Source: Fidelibacterota bacterium | Lineage (GTDB): Bacteria > Fidelibacterota > Marinisomatia > Marinisomatales > TCS55 | Length of the DNA: 64,000 bases | Direction: 5' to 3' | NCBI GenBank assembly: GCA_016845785.1 | Contig: JAERSH010000044.1 | Span: 1-64,000 of the forward strand | Shown here: in pieces, positions 28,948 through 36,004 of the stretch | Position numbering within the stretch: position 1 is the stretch's first letter | How the letters are laid out: every line of letters starts with the position of its first letter | Position numbers and translations under genes: made by a program | The notes under the pieces: generated by a model | Told to the model about the DNA's origin: nothing | Database searches by the model: none | What the model saw: the letters and a program-made list of their open reading frames with translations, nothing else

Positions 28948-28975
28948 GTAGAGGCGCATGGTTATGCGTCTTTAC
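28948..28975 (+). repeat. REP-like palindrome, copy A
   Basis: This 28-nt palindrome begins GTAGAGGCGCATG and ends TATGCGTCTTTAC. It matches the 28-nt palindrome inside the RAYT gene (34619-34646) at 24 of 28 positions. It starts 2 nt after the epimerase stop and 9 nt before the next ATG, so it would form a hairpin in the mRNA between the two genes. The GTAG foot is like that of classical REP elements. Confidence 0.8.
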
Positions 28976-28983
28976 ATTTTATC

Positions 28984-29388
28984 ATGAAAATTCTTGGGAT
29001 TGAACATATCGGCATTGCAGTTAAAGATATTGCAAATGATGCACCTTTTTGGAGGCATATCCTCAATATTTCGCATCGAAGCACAGAAGTGGTGGCAGAC
29101 CAAGGTGTGACCACGGATATCTATGATACAGGGCAGGGAAAAGTTGAGTTATTGGAGGCCACCGGTCCCGATACACCTATCGGTAAATATTTAGAAAAAA
29201 GAGGTCCCGGCGTCCATCATGTATGTTTTGAAGTGGATAATATAACCGAAGCAATAAAAGAACTTAAAGAATCAAATATTCAAGTATTATCTGATAAGCC
29301 TACGGTCGGTGCTGAGGGATTTAAAGTCGTATTTATCCACCCCAAAAGTACAGGCGGTGTTTTAGTCGAACTGGCAGAAAAGCCTTAA
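28984..29388 (+). CDS. mce: methylmalonyl-CoA epimerase
   Basis: This 134-residue vicinal-oxygen-chelate protein epimerises (R)/(S)-methylmalonyl-CoA in propionate metabolism. It has two beta-alpha-beta-beta-beta modules: EHIGIAVKDI (first metal His) and GPGVHHVCFEVDN (second metal His). VELLEATGPDTPIGKYLEKRG matches the family and VLVELAEKP ends it with the metal Glu. The length is normal. No mutase or carboxylase subunit is in the window. A REP-like palindrome precedes it and a palindrome array follows. Confidence 0.93.
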   Translation: MKILGIEHIGIAVKDIANDAPFWRHILNISHRSTEVVADQGVTTDIYDTGQGKVELLEATGPDTPIGKYLEKRGPGVHHVCFEVDNITEAIKELKESNIQVLSDKPTVGAEGFKVVFIHPKSTGGVLVELAEKP

Positions 29389-29409
29389 AATTTGTGTGCA
29401 AAATTGGTG

Positions 29410-29476
29410 TGCAATGATGAGATGAAATCGAATCATTGCAGGTGCAAAGAAATGATTCGCAAACCCTCATCATTTC
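29410..29476. repeat. four alternating AATGAT/ATCATT palindrome arms between convergent genes
   Basis: This short gap between two converging genes holds AATGAT cores at 29413 and 29451 and their reverse complements at 29432 and 29469. The arms can pair as TGCAATGAT(29410-29418)/ATCATTGCA(29432-29440) plus GAAATGAT(29449-29456)/ATCATTTC(29469-29476). Alternatively they pair as CGAATCATT(29429-29437)/AATGATTCG(29451-29459) nested inside AATGATGAG(29413-29421)/CTCATCATT(29466-29474). It may act as a transcription barrier for both genes or be a degenerate REP doublet. Confidence 0.8.
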
Positions 29477-29483
29477 AATCCTT

Positions 29484-30926
29484 CTATGGCGTTTTCTCTA
29501 ATTCATCTACCGATTTCAAAATTAATTCCCAAGACTTTTTCAAATGATCCAATGTGGTGGTGGCTTGTCCCACAGAAAAACGAATCACAAATTGATCGTT
29601 CAATTTTGTATGGGTCAAGTATATTTTTCCGCTTTCGTTTAGCCTGTTCATAAGTTTTTCGTTGAATGCATCACCTTTCTTGTGACGGAAACAAATCAAA
29701 TTCAGTTTGGCTGGCGCGACAATTTCAAACCGATCATCTGCCTCGACCCAGGATTTTAACTCCTGAGCATTGGCCACATGCTCACGAATATATTCCTGCA
29801 ACCCTTCTACGCCATAATAATTGATCACATGCCACAGTTTTAATGCGCGAAATCGTCGACCTAAAGGAATCCCCCAGTCCCGATAATCAAACACGGCACC
29901 GGATTCCGTGGCCTTATTCTTCAAATACTCCGGTAAAATGGACATGGCATCTATGAGGCTTTTTCTATCCGCGACATAAAACACACTACAGTCAAAATTG
30001 GTTAGCATCCATTTATGTGGATTGAAGGTATAGCTATCTGCAAATTCGATCCCATCGTGGATAAAACGGAATTCAGGGCATAAGGCTGCAGGACCGGCCA
30101 TAGCTGCATCTACATGAAGCCAAATTCCAAATTCCTCACATATTTTTCCAATTTTATCTATGGGGTCAAAAGCAGTGCTAGAAGTCGTCCCTGCGGTGGC
30201 GCAAACAAAAGCGGGAGTCAATCCATTGTCTATATCATTTTTAATTAATTCCCGAAGATGATTAGAATCCATAGCGAATTGGGAATCCACATCAACAAGC
30301 CGAAGGCTCATTTTGCCCATTCCCGCAAGCTTCACGGCCTTTTCTATTGACGAGTGGGCTTGGGTGGAGGTATAGACAGTCAATTGGCCATTATAACCTT
30401 TTTTGTTTATTTCTCCATTGGATGTTCTTTCCCTGGCGGCAATCAATGCCACAAGACTGGAGGAAGATGCCGTATCTTGCAGGACGCCCCCGCCTCTGGA
30501 ATTGGATTTGAATTTCTGTGGAAGAGCCATCATGTCTACAAGCCAATCTAATACGTGGGTTTCTACTTCGGTGCAGGCAGGGCTGGTGGCCCAGATCATC
30601 CCCTGAATACCCAATCCTGTAGAGATAAGATCTCCTAAAATAGCCGGTCCGCTGGTTGCACAAGGGAAGTAGGCATGAAAATTTGGGGACTGCCAGTGGG
30701 TGATGCCCGGCATGAATTGATCCATGTCGGATAGAATCTCCTCATAAGATCGACCTTTTTGTGGTGCGGATTTCGGAAGGGAGTTTCGAATATCTCCCGG
30801 TTGGACTTGAGAAAGAACAGGATAGTCCTCAATTTGATCATAATAATCGGCAATCCAATTAATGACTGCATGACCTTGTTTACGGAATTCATCTGTTGTC
30901 ATATGGAGGTTTGATTGTTTATTCAT
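29484..30926 (-). CDS. PLP-dependent group II amino-acid decarboxylase (aromatic-L-amino-acid type)
   Basis: The 480-residue protein belongs to the aromatic-L-amino-acid/Trp-Tyr decarboxylase family. Visible features are HWQSPNFHAYFPC (typical substrate region), QDTASSSSLVALIAAR, the PLP Asp and Ala in WLHVDAAMAG, and the Schiff-base Lys in FNPHKWMLTNFDCS. RFRALKLWHVINYYGVEGL is also conserved. It decarboxylates an aromatic amino acid to an amine, or in some marine relatives performs oxidative deamination to an aldehyde. The exact substrate is unknown. It is divergently transcribed from the threonine-dehydratase-like gene (52-nt shared promoter region). Confidence 0.9.
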   Translation of the reverse strand: MNKQSNLHMTTDEFRKQGHAVINWIADYYDQIEDYPVLSQVQPGDIRNSLPKSAPQKGRSYEEILSDMDQFMPGITHWQSPNFHAYFPCATSGPAILGDLISTGLGIQGMIWATSPACTEVETHVLDWLVDMMALPQKFKSNSRGGGVLQDTASSSSLVALIAARERTSNGEINKKGYNGQLTVYTSTQAHSSIEKAVKLAGMGKMSLRLVDVDSQFAMDSNHLRELIKNDIDNGLTPAFVCATAGTTSSTAFDPIDKIGKICEEFGIWLHVDAAMAGPAALCPEFRFIHDGIEFADSYTFNPHKWMLTNFDCSVFYVADRKSLIDAMSILPEYLKNKATESGAVFDYRDWGIPLGRRFRALKLWHVINYYGVEGLQEYIREHVANAQELKSWVEADDRFEIVAPAKLNLICFRHKKGDAFNEKLMNRLNESGKIYLTHTKLNDQFVIRFSVGQATTTLDHLKKSWELILKSVDELEKTP

Positions 30927-30978
30927 CAGTTTCCCTTAAAGAATATGAAATTATTTATATTCGAATTTAGATTTGACC

Positions 30979-31917
30979 ATGGTAACTCTGAAAGATATTG
31001 CAGCGGCCCACGATCGGATTCGTCCATTTGTTCATAGAACGCCGATTTTGACGAACAAAAGTTTGGATGATCTGAGTGGTGCGACCCTCTATTTCAAGTG
31101 TGAAAATTTCCAAAAAGCCGGTTCATTCAAAATCCGTGGTGCCACCAATACAGTTGAACAATTATCTCAGACTGAGTTAGATCGAGGTGTGGCAACCACT
31201 TCTTCGGGGAATCATGGTGCAGCTCTCTCTATGGCCGTGACGAGACGAGGTGGAAAAACGAAAGTGGTCATGCCCCACAATACGCCGAAAATTAAAGTAA
31301 ACAATGTAGAGCGGAACGGGGGTGAAGTGGTGTGGTGCGATCCGGATCAACCTTCACGTGAGCGTATTCTCCATGAACTTGTGGAAGAAACAGGCGCAAC
31401 GGTTGTCCATCCCTATAACGATGAGCGCATCGTGGCAGGACAAGGAACGGCCGCCAAAGAATTGTTAGAAGATCACCCCGATTTGGATTCTATTATTTCT
31501 CCCGTCAGTGGTGGCGGATTATTAGGTGGGACATTATTAGCAACGAAAGGATTGAATCCTGAGATTGAAGTTTTTGGTGCAGAACCGTCAGAAGCAGATG
31601 ATGCTTATCGATCTCTTGAAAAAGGGGAAATTGTAGCAAATAAAACCATTGATACCATTTGTGATGGTCTTCGGGCGCAAATTGGTACAATCACTTTTCC
31701 CATAATCCAAGAGCATGTGGATGGCATTATTACTGTCACAGAATCAGAAATTATCGATGCAATGAAAATGGTATGGGAGCGAATGAAGATTATCGCCGAA
31801 CCATCCTCTGTAATCACCCTTGGTGCATTATTGAAAAATAAAGATATGTTTTCCGGCAAAAAGGTTGGATTGATTCTGTCGGGCGGAAATGTAGATTTGA
31901 ATCAGTTGCCTTGGTGA
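30979..31917 (+). CDS. threonine/serine dehydratase (serine racemase-like), PLP fold II
   Basis: The 312-residue protein has the Schiff-base Lys in FKCENFQKAGSFKIRGA, the PLP-phosphate loop SGGGLLGGT and SSGNHGAALS contacting the cofactor ring. The length is that of catabolic threonine ammonia-lyase or serine racemase without a regulatory domain. The two cannot be separated by sequence alone. ATG at 30979 is preferred over TTG at 30973. No SD is obvious. Confidence 0.88.
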   Translation: MVTLKDIAAAHDRIRPFVHRTPILTNKSLDDLSGATLYFKCENFQKAGSFKIRGATNTVEQLSQTELDRGVATTSSGNHGAALSMAVTRRGGKTKVVMPHNTPKIKVNNVERNGGEVVWCDPDQPSRERILHELVEETGATVVHPYNDERIVAGQGTAAKELLEDHPDLDSIISPVSGGGLLGGTLLATKGLNPEIEVFGAEPSEADDAYRSLEKGEIVANKTIDTICDGLRAQIGTITFPIIQEHVDGIITVTESEIIDAMKMVWERMKIIAEPSSVITLGALLKNKDMFSGKKVGLILSGGNVDLNQLPW

Positions 31918-31949
31918 ACAATTAAATTATTGATTAGAAATACATATAT

Positions 31950-31969
31950 GTTATACATTGTAGTATAAC
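31950..31969. promoter_or_regulatory. VapBC operator: perfect inverted repeat
   Basis: GTTATAC (31950-31956) and GTATAAC (31963-31969) are perfect 7-base arms around a 6-nt AT spacer, 15 nt upstream of the vapB ATG. AbrB-type antitoxins usually repress their own operon through such palindromes. The surrounding TATAC/TATAAC also resembles a -10 region, so promoter and operator probably overlap. Confidence 0.7.
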
Positions 31970-31984
31970 CATTGGGAATTTGCC

Positions 31985-32236
31985 ATGAAAATGAAAATAC
32001 ATAATAAAGGTCAAGTGGTCATTCCGTCTGAAATTCGGAAAAAATTCGATTTAGATGTGGGAGATCAAATGGATGTAGTCGTTGATGATAATGGCGTTCA
32101 TTTGTACCCGGTAATTGACGAATCTGTCCATTTAGAAGGTGTGATCAAAGAGGAAGCAGAAAAATTCGGTTTCCCTGATGAAACAGAAATAGATAAAGCA
32201 TCAGAAAAAGGGTTTGCCGGAAATGAACCTGATTGA
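31985..32236 (+). CDS. vapB: AbrB/VapB-family antitoxin
   Basis: The 83-residue protein has an N-terminal AbrB/MazE swapped-hairpin DNA-binding domain (KGQVVIPSEIRKKFDLDVGDQ, about residues 9-30, then DVVVDDNGVHLYP). A charged C-terminal tail probably wraps the toxin. The gene overlaps the downstream PIN gene by 14 bases, the usual VapBC arrangement. Autoregulation through the upstream perfect palindrome is likely. Confidence 0.9.
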   Translation: MKMKIHNKGQVVIPSEIRKKFDLDVGDQMDVVVDDNGVHLYPVIDESVHLEGVIKEEAEKFGFPDETEIDKASEKGFAGNEPD

Positions 32237-32621
32237 CACGAATGTCATTCTTCGATATTTCGTTGGAGATCGATCGGCGCATAAAGGGGTATTCACTCTA
32301 TTTTCGCGACTAAATGCCAATGAAGAAAAAGTGGAGTGCACACTTTTGGTTTTCTTTCAGGTCATATTTGTCCTGAAAAGTTTTTATAATATATCTATAA
32401 ATAGAATCATTGAAATCATGGGCGCATTTATCAATATCCCCGGGATTTTTATTAAAGAAAAACGAATTTTAAAATCAACCCTTACATTGTGGAATAATCA
32501 TGGCGGCGATATCATAGATGCCTATTTGGTATCTGTTTCAGACCATGGACAAGGACGAAAAATTTACAGTTTGGACAAAGGTATGAATAAAATGACCCAA
32601 AACAGGATTAATCCCAATTGA
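32223..32621 (+). CDS. vapC: VapC-type PIN-domain toxin with Glu-to-Gln change
   Basis: The 132-residue PIN domain protein begins NLIDTNVILRYFVGD with the first catalytic Asp. It has later acidic positions in GGDIIDAYL and in YSLDKGM. In the family, the second helix carries a metal-binding Glu (pattern E-V-x-x-VL). Here the equivalent segment reads VFFQVIFVLKSFY, with Gln (codon CAG at about 32357-32362). Known VapC toxins are Mg-dependent RNases that cut tRNA or rRNA. Loss of the Glu may weaken activity. ATG at 32223 is preferred over TTG at 32214. Gene overlap with vapB gives coupled translation. Confidence 0.85.
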   Translation: MNLIDTNVILRYFVGDRSAHKGVFTLFSRLNANEEKVECTLLVFFQVIFVLKSFYNISINRIIEIMGAFINIPGIFIKEKRILKSTLTLWNNHGGDIIDAYLVSVSDHGQGRKIYSLDKGMNKMTQNRINPN

Positions 32622-32625
32622 GATA

Positions 32626-32661
32626 TAGAAACGTATCGTCCTAATTATCGAGACGTCTCTA
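32626..32661 (+). repeat. degenerate REP-like inverted repeat
   Basis: TAGAAACGT (32626-32634) and ACGTCTCTA (32653-32661) pair at 8 of 9 positions. The right arm has the GACGTCTCTA-type end also seen in REP-like copies B and C (CGTCTCTAC). It lies between the vapC stop and the next lipoprotein gene. The middle has drifted, so this is a weak, eroded copy. Confidence 0.5.
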
Positions 32662-32671
32662 GATAACTAAC

Positions 32672-33424
32672 ATGAAAAAACGATTATTTATATTATTTCT
32701 CATTGGCCTCTTTACGAGTTGCACTGCCTATCGCGAAGCACAGCTTCGAAAAAAACTGGAGCCGATTGCGTTTGTAAACATCCCCGGGGGGACATTCATG
32801 ATGGGTGATTTTTATAATCAAAAAAATGAGGATGCCCTGCCGCTCCACCATGTGGATATTCAATCATTTGCCATGTCAAAATATGAAATCACCTACCGCC
32901 AGTATGATACATATGCAAAATTGAAAAATATGCCTTTACCCGATGACATGGGCCATGATCGGGGCGATCGGGCCGTAGTGAATGTCAGTTGGTTTGAAGC
33001 GAAAGCATTTTGTGAATGTTATGGATATCGACTTCCCACTGAAGCTGAATGGGAGTATGCAGCAAGAAGTGGAGGGAAAAATGAATTGTGGTCCGGGACA
33101 AATGATTACCGTGAAATTGATGAATATGCCCGTCATGTGGATAACAGTCTGGAATATTCTTTTTATGTGGGAGAGAAAAAGCCCAATAATTTTGGTTTAT
33201 TCGATATGACGGGGAATGTGTACGAATGGATTGGCGATTATTATCCTCAATACCCCGATTCAGGCGAAGCGCCGGTTTATGCGGATTTTTCAATCAATGG
33301 TATTCGTATTATTCGCGGTGGGAGTTTTAAAACCGATCCCAAAAGAAATTATACGCGAGTAGCAACTATCGTTGATATACAATCAGAAATGATGGGTTTT
33401 CGGTGTGTAAAAGATTTGGAATAA
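32672..33424 (+). CDS. SUMF1/formylglycine-generating-enzyme-like lipoprotein
   Basis: The 250-residue protein begins with a lipobox (GLFTSC). It then has the sulfatase-modifying-factor (FGE) fold: VNIPGGTFMMGDF, SKYEITYRQYDTYAK, VSWFEAKAFCECYGYRLPTEAEWEYAARSG (read as separate conserved segments), FGLFDMTGNVYEWIGDYY and RIIRGGSF, ending MGFRCVKDL. True FGE needs an active-site Cys pair in its C-terminal part, which I do not see, so this is probably a non-FGE SUMF1 relative such as a structural or binding lipoprotein of the kind common in FCB bacteria. Confidence 0.88.
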   Translation: MKKRLFILFLIGLFTSCTAYREAQLRKKLEPIAFVNIPGGTFMMGDFYNQKNEDALPLHHVDIQSFAMSKYEITYRQYDTYAKLKNMPLPDDMGHDRGDRAVVNVSWFEAKAFCECYGYRLPTEAEWEYAARSGGKNELWSGTNDYREIDEYARHVDNSLEYSFYVGEKKPNNFGLFDMTGNVYEWIGDYYPQYPDSGEAPVYADFSINGIRIIRGGSFKTDPKRNYTRVATIVDIQSEMMGFRCVKDLE

Positions 33425-33485
33425 TAAGGACAACTTTTTCTTTTATAATCAACCCTATATTCAATTCAACCTTTAAGGATAATCA

Positions 33486-34337
33486 ATGAAATTTCGACCA
33501 ATTATATTTGTTCTCACGATCGCAGGACTTTCTGCCCAGACACAAGTGGTCATGGAAGAAGTGATGCACATGGATGCGCCCTATGTGGGTGAAGTCATGA
33601 CCACAACCACAAAGTATGCATCGGAGAATATATTTCGTCAGGAGTCCGCCGTTGAGGTCGATCGATTTTTAGTTCGAATGGCTATGGGTGGAAATAAAAT
33701 CATCGGTAGTCTATTAGATGGGGAAACAGAATCACGAATTGTTTATAATGTTAAGGATGAAGAATTTGCCATGGAAACATTTGAAACCATTCGAGAAAAT
33801 GATGGTAAACCAAATCTTCGAGCCATGAGCGGATTTAATATGAGGAACGGTTCCGATGATGATTCGGAGAAAAAGGAATCAACGGATGGAGATAATGGAG
33901 ATGAGTCCGAAGATCAAAATCCAGAAAATGAATATTCCCGAACCATTTCAGAATCCTTAGAAACCGTATCCGGATTTAATTCACAAAAAGTCACCACCAT
34001 AATTAAAAGTGATGAGGGGATGGTGGAGATTCAAGAATGGTTTACCACCGACACCACTTTATTTCTTTTTGTATTGGATGTTGAGACCAAATTAATTGAA
34101 TCTTATGGTGGAGAGAAAAGAGGAAATCCCCGCAGTTTTTCTGAATCCATGTTGAAACAGGCTGAAAAAGAGTTTGAATCCGTTCCGGGACGAATGGTGA
34201 AATACACCATGGAGATGAAGGACGATGACGATGGATTTAAAATGGAATGGAAATTAAAACGAATTCAAGAAGTACCATTCAAGCAATCCGATTTTGAAAT
34301 ATATAAAAAATTCGATAAGGTAGATGAGTTGGATTGA
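33486..34337 (+). CDS. secreted hypothetical protein (DUF4412-like)
   Basis: This 283-residue protein has a signal peptide (IIFVLTIAGLSAQ). Beta-rich sequence follows, with an acidic insert of about 30 residues near 125-150 (DDDSEKKESTDGDNGDES). The pattern of a molecule-wide VYNVKDEEFAMETFE followed by KVTTIIKSDEGMVEIQEWFTTD resembles the DUF4412 family of exported FCB proteins. No catalytic residues are evident. It stands alone between the SUMF1-like lipoprotein and the RAYT transposase. The ATG follows AAGGAT. Confidence 0.6.
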   Translation: MKFRPIIFVLTIAGLSAQTQVVMEEVMHMDAPYVGEVMTTTTKYASENIFRQESAVEVDRFLVRMAMGGNKIIGSLLDGETESRIVYNVKDEEFAMETFETIRENDGKPNLRAMSGFNMRNGSDDDSEKKESTDGDNGDESEDQNPENEYSRTISESLETVSGFNSQKVTTIIKSDEGMVEIQEWFTTDTTLFLFVLDVETKLIESYGGEKRGNPRSFSESMLKQAEKEFESVPGRMVKYTMEMKDDDDGFKMEWKLKRIQEVPFKQSDFEIYKKFDKVDELD

Positions 34338-34345
34338 ATGTATAA

Positions 34346-34897
34346 GTGACAAAATTCAAAAGTAAATATCGTATAGAATCCACCCGTTTGTCAAATTGGG
34401 ATTACAGTCATCCTGGATTATACTTTATTACTATTTGTACAAAAAATATGGTTGAATGGTTTGGTGATGTCGTTGAAGGAAAAATGCAATTAAATCAAAT
34501 TGGAAAAATTGTTGCAGAAGAATGGATAAAGACACCCATAATTAGGGATTATATTGAATTGTATGAATGGGTTGTCATGCCCAACCATTTTCATGGTATA
34601 ATCGGAATAAATGACAATGTAGAGACGCATAGCTATGCGTCTCTACGAACCAATCGTTTTGGACCACAAAAACATAATTTGTCATCAATGGTTAGGGGAT
34701 TTAAAGGTGCGTGCACCAAACGCATCAGAAAAGACCACAACCCCAAATTCGCATGGCAATCGCGGTTTTGGGATCATATCATTAGAAATGAACATTCATT
34801 CAAAAGGATTACAAAATATATCAGATTGAATCCCCAAAACTGGGAACGGGATAAAAATAATCGAAATGTGGATTCAGATTTTATAAATCATTTGTAG
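34346..34897 (+). CDS. REP-associated tyrosine transposase (RAYT, Y1/IS200-like)
   Basis: The 183-residue Y1 single-strand DNA transposase domain protein has FITICTKNMVEWFG, WVVMPNHFHGIIGI with the metal-binding His-x-His (HFH), and a C-terminal FWDHIIRNEHSFKRITKYI. That last segment has no catalytic Tyr, but ITKYIRLNPQNW does. RAYTs are domesticated IS200/IS605 relatives that move REP palindromes. The start is GTG at 34346, 6 bases after the preceding stop. A perfect 28-nt REP-like palindrome lies inside the coding frame (34619-34646), translated as VETHSYASLRT. Related palindromes flank the gene. Confidence 0.9.
   Translation: MTKFKSKYRIESTRLSNWDYSHPGLYFITICTKNMVEWFGDVVEGKMQLNQIGKIVAEEWIKTPIIRDYIELYEWVVMPNHFHGIIGINDNVETHSYASLRTNRFGPQKHNLSSMVRGFKGACTKRIRKDHNPKFAWQSRFWDHIIRNEHSFKRITKYIRLNPQNWERDKNNRNVDSDFINHL
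34619..34646 (+). repeat. REP-like palindrome, copy B (inside the RAYT gene)
   Basis: This is a perfect 28-nt palindrome: left arm GTAGAGACGCATAG, right arm CTATGCGTCTCTAC. It sits within the RAYT coding sequence and keeps the frame open. It shares the GTAG foot and the GAGACG/CGTCTC ends with copies A and C. Confidence 0.95.
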
Positions 34898-34932
34898 AAG
34901 GACTTTGGGGAGGTCGATTAATTATGTAACAG

Positions 34933-34955
34933 GAGACGATCCGACGGATCGTCTC
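34933..34955 (+). repeat. REP-like palindrome, copy C
   Basis: Perfect 11-base arms GAGACGATCCG (34933-34943) and CGGATCGTCTC (34945-34955) have one central base. The right end continues into TAC as in copy B (CGTCTCTAC). It lies 35 nt after the RAYT stop, next to the converging cytochrome gene. The inner palindrome differs from copy B while the outer GAGACG/CGTCTC is shared. Confidence 0.9.
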
Positions 34956-34966
34956 TACAGAAGGGA

Positions 34967-36004
34967 CTATCTCATATTTTTAATCCATTCCCGAACCAAG
35001 GCCACCCCTTCTTTATGAACCAACTTTCGGCCTAATTCCGGCATCATAACCCCTGGGTCGGTAGATTCCATCCGATAAATCATAATAGATTCATCAGGCT
35101 TCCCCGGGACGATGGTATGGAGTCTATCCCCTGAACCACGACCGGCGGCTACAGGCGGTTTCAATATTCCCAATCGTGTGGGGTCCGTTTCTTCAATATT
35201 CAAAAATAATCCCGACGTTTCTCCCGGGGCACCCTTCATATGGCAATGGGCGCAGTTGATGTCGATCCATGCCCGAGCACGATCATCTAAGGATCCATCG
35301 TTCGGATTGCCATAATTCGGTGTGTGGGGCAATGATGCAATTTCCGGTAAACCATTTATCATATCCAAAGCGGACCATTTTTTCAATTGATTCATCTTGC
35401 CGTCAGAATAGTCAAAATCATGGTTGAGTAAGCGGACTTTCGGGCCGATAGGAATCATGCGATTCTGATTCACATGACATCCTTTGCATTGGTTAAAATT
35501 GGGGACGCTATAACTCAAGTTGACAGATTCACCATCATTATCAATAAATGACGCATCCATCCGTTCGCCGGCGATTTCTAATACGGCTTCTGTTTGGGCC
35601 TCATTCCAAACATAAGGAAATCCAAGCCATCCTTCCGGTGTATGGATCAGTAATCGAGTTTCCATGATTCGTATATCTTTATCGGGAATTCGAAAATCAG
35701 CAGGATAATAGAATGTTTTAATGAGTGTGGTCCCCATAGGGAAATCAAAAGAACCATCGGTTTGATAATCCAATTTTTGTCCTTTGGGTAGGACTATAAA
35801 GCGGGACTTTAGGGCATAATCAGAAAAGAGTTGTGCGGATACATCATAGGGAATGACACCATCACGTGGATTGTGATCGGCCATATTTCCAATGAAAAAA
35901 CCGTAATCGGATAGTTTTGGTTTAGCGTATTTGAGGGGATTTGCCCCGAACAAAAATGATATGAGAAGTAAAGCGGAAATGGCTTTACGAGAAAAGGAAT
36001 TCAT
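34967..36004 (-). CDS. exported diheme c-type cytochrome-like protein (SO_2930/HNE_0200 family)
   Basis: The 345-residue protein has a signal peptide (KAISALLLISFLFGAN) and two class I heme-binding motifs, CKGCH (after VPNFNQ) and CAHCH (after WIDIN). A C-terminal MMPELGRKL Met could be an axial ligand. The family is usually encoded beside a parallel beta-helix protein, as here, where the two genes overlap at TGATG (ATG complement 36002-36004). The function of the family is not established. Possible roles are electron transfer linked to oxidative breakdown of a polymer, or sensing. REP-like copy C lies just beyond its 3' end. Confidence 0.85.
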   Translation of the reverse strand: MNSFSRKAISALLLISFLFGANPLKYAKPKLSDYGFFIGNMADHNPRDGVIPYDVSAQLFSDYALKSRFIVLPKGQKLDYQTDGSFDFPMGTTLIKTFYYPADFRIPDKDIRIMETRLLIHTPEGWLGFPYVWNEAQTEAVLEIAGERMDASFIDNDGESVNLSYSVPNFNQCKGCHVNQNRMIPIGPKVRLLNHDFDYSDGKMNQLKKWSALDMINGLPEIASLPHTPNYGNPNDGSLDDRARAWIDINCAHCHMKGAPGETSGLFLNIEETDPTRLGILKPPVAAGRGSGDRLHTIVPGKPDESIMIYRMESTDPGVMMPELGRKLVHKEGVALVREWIKNMR

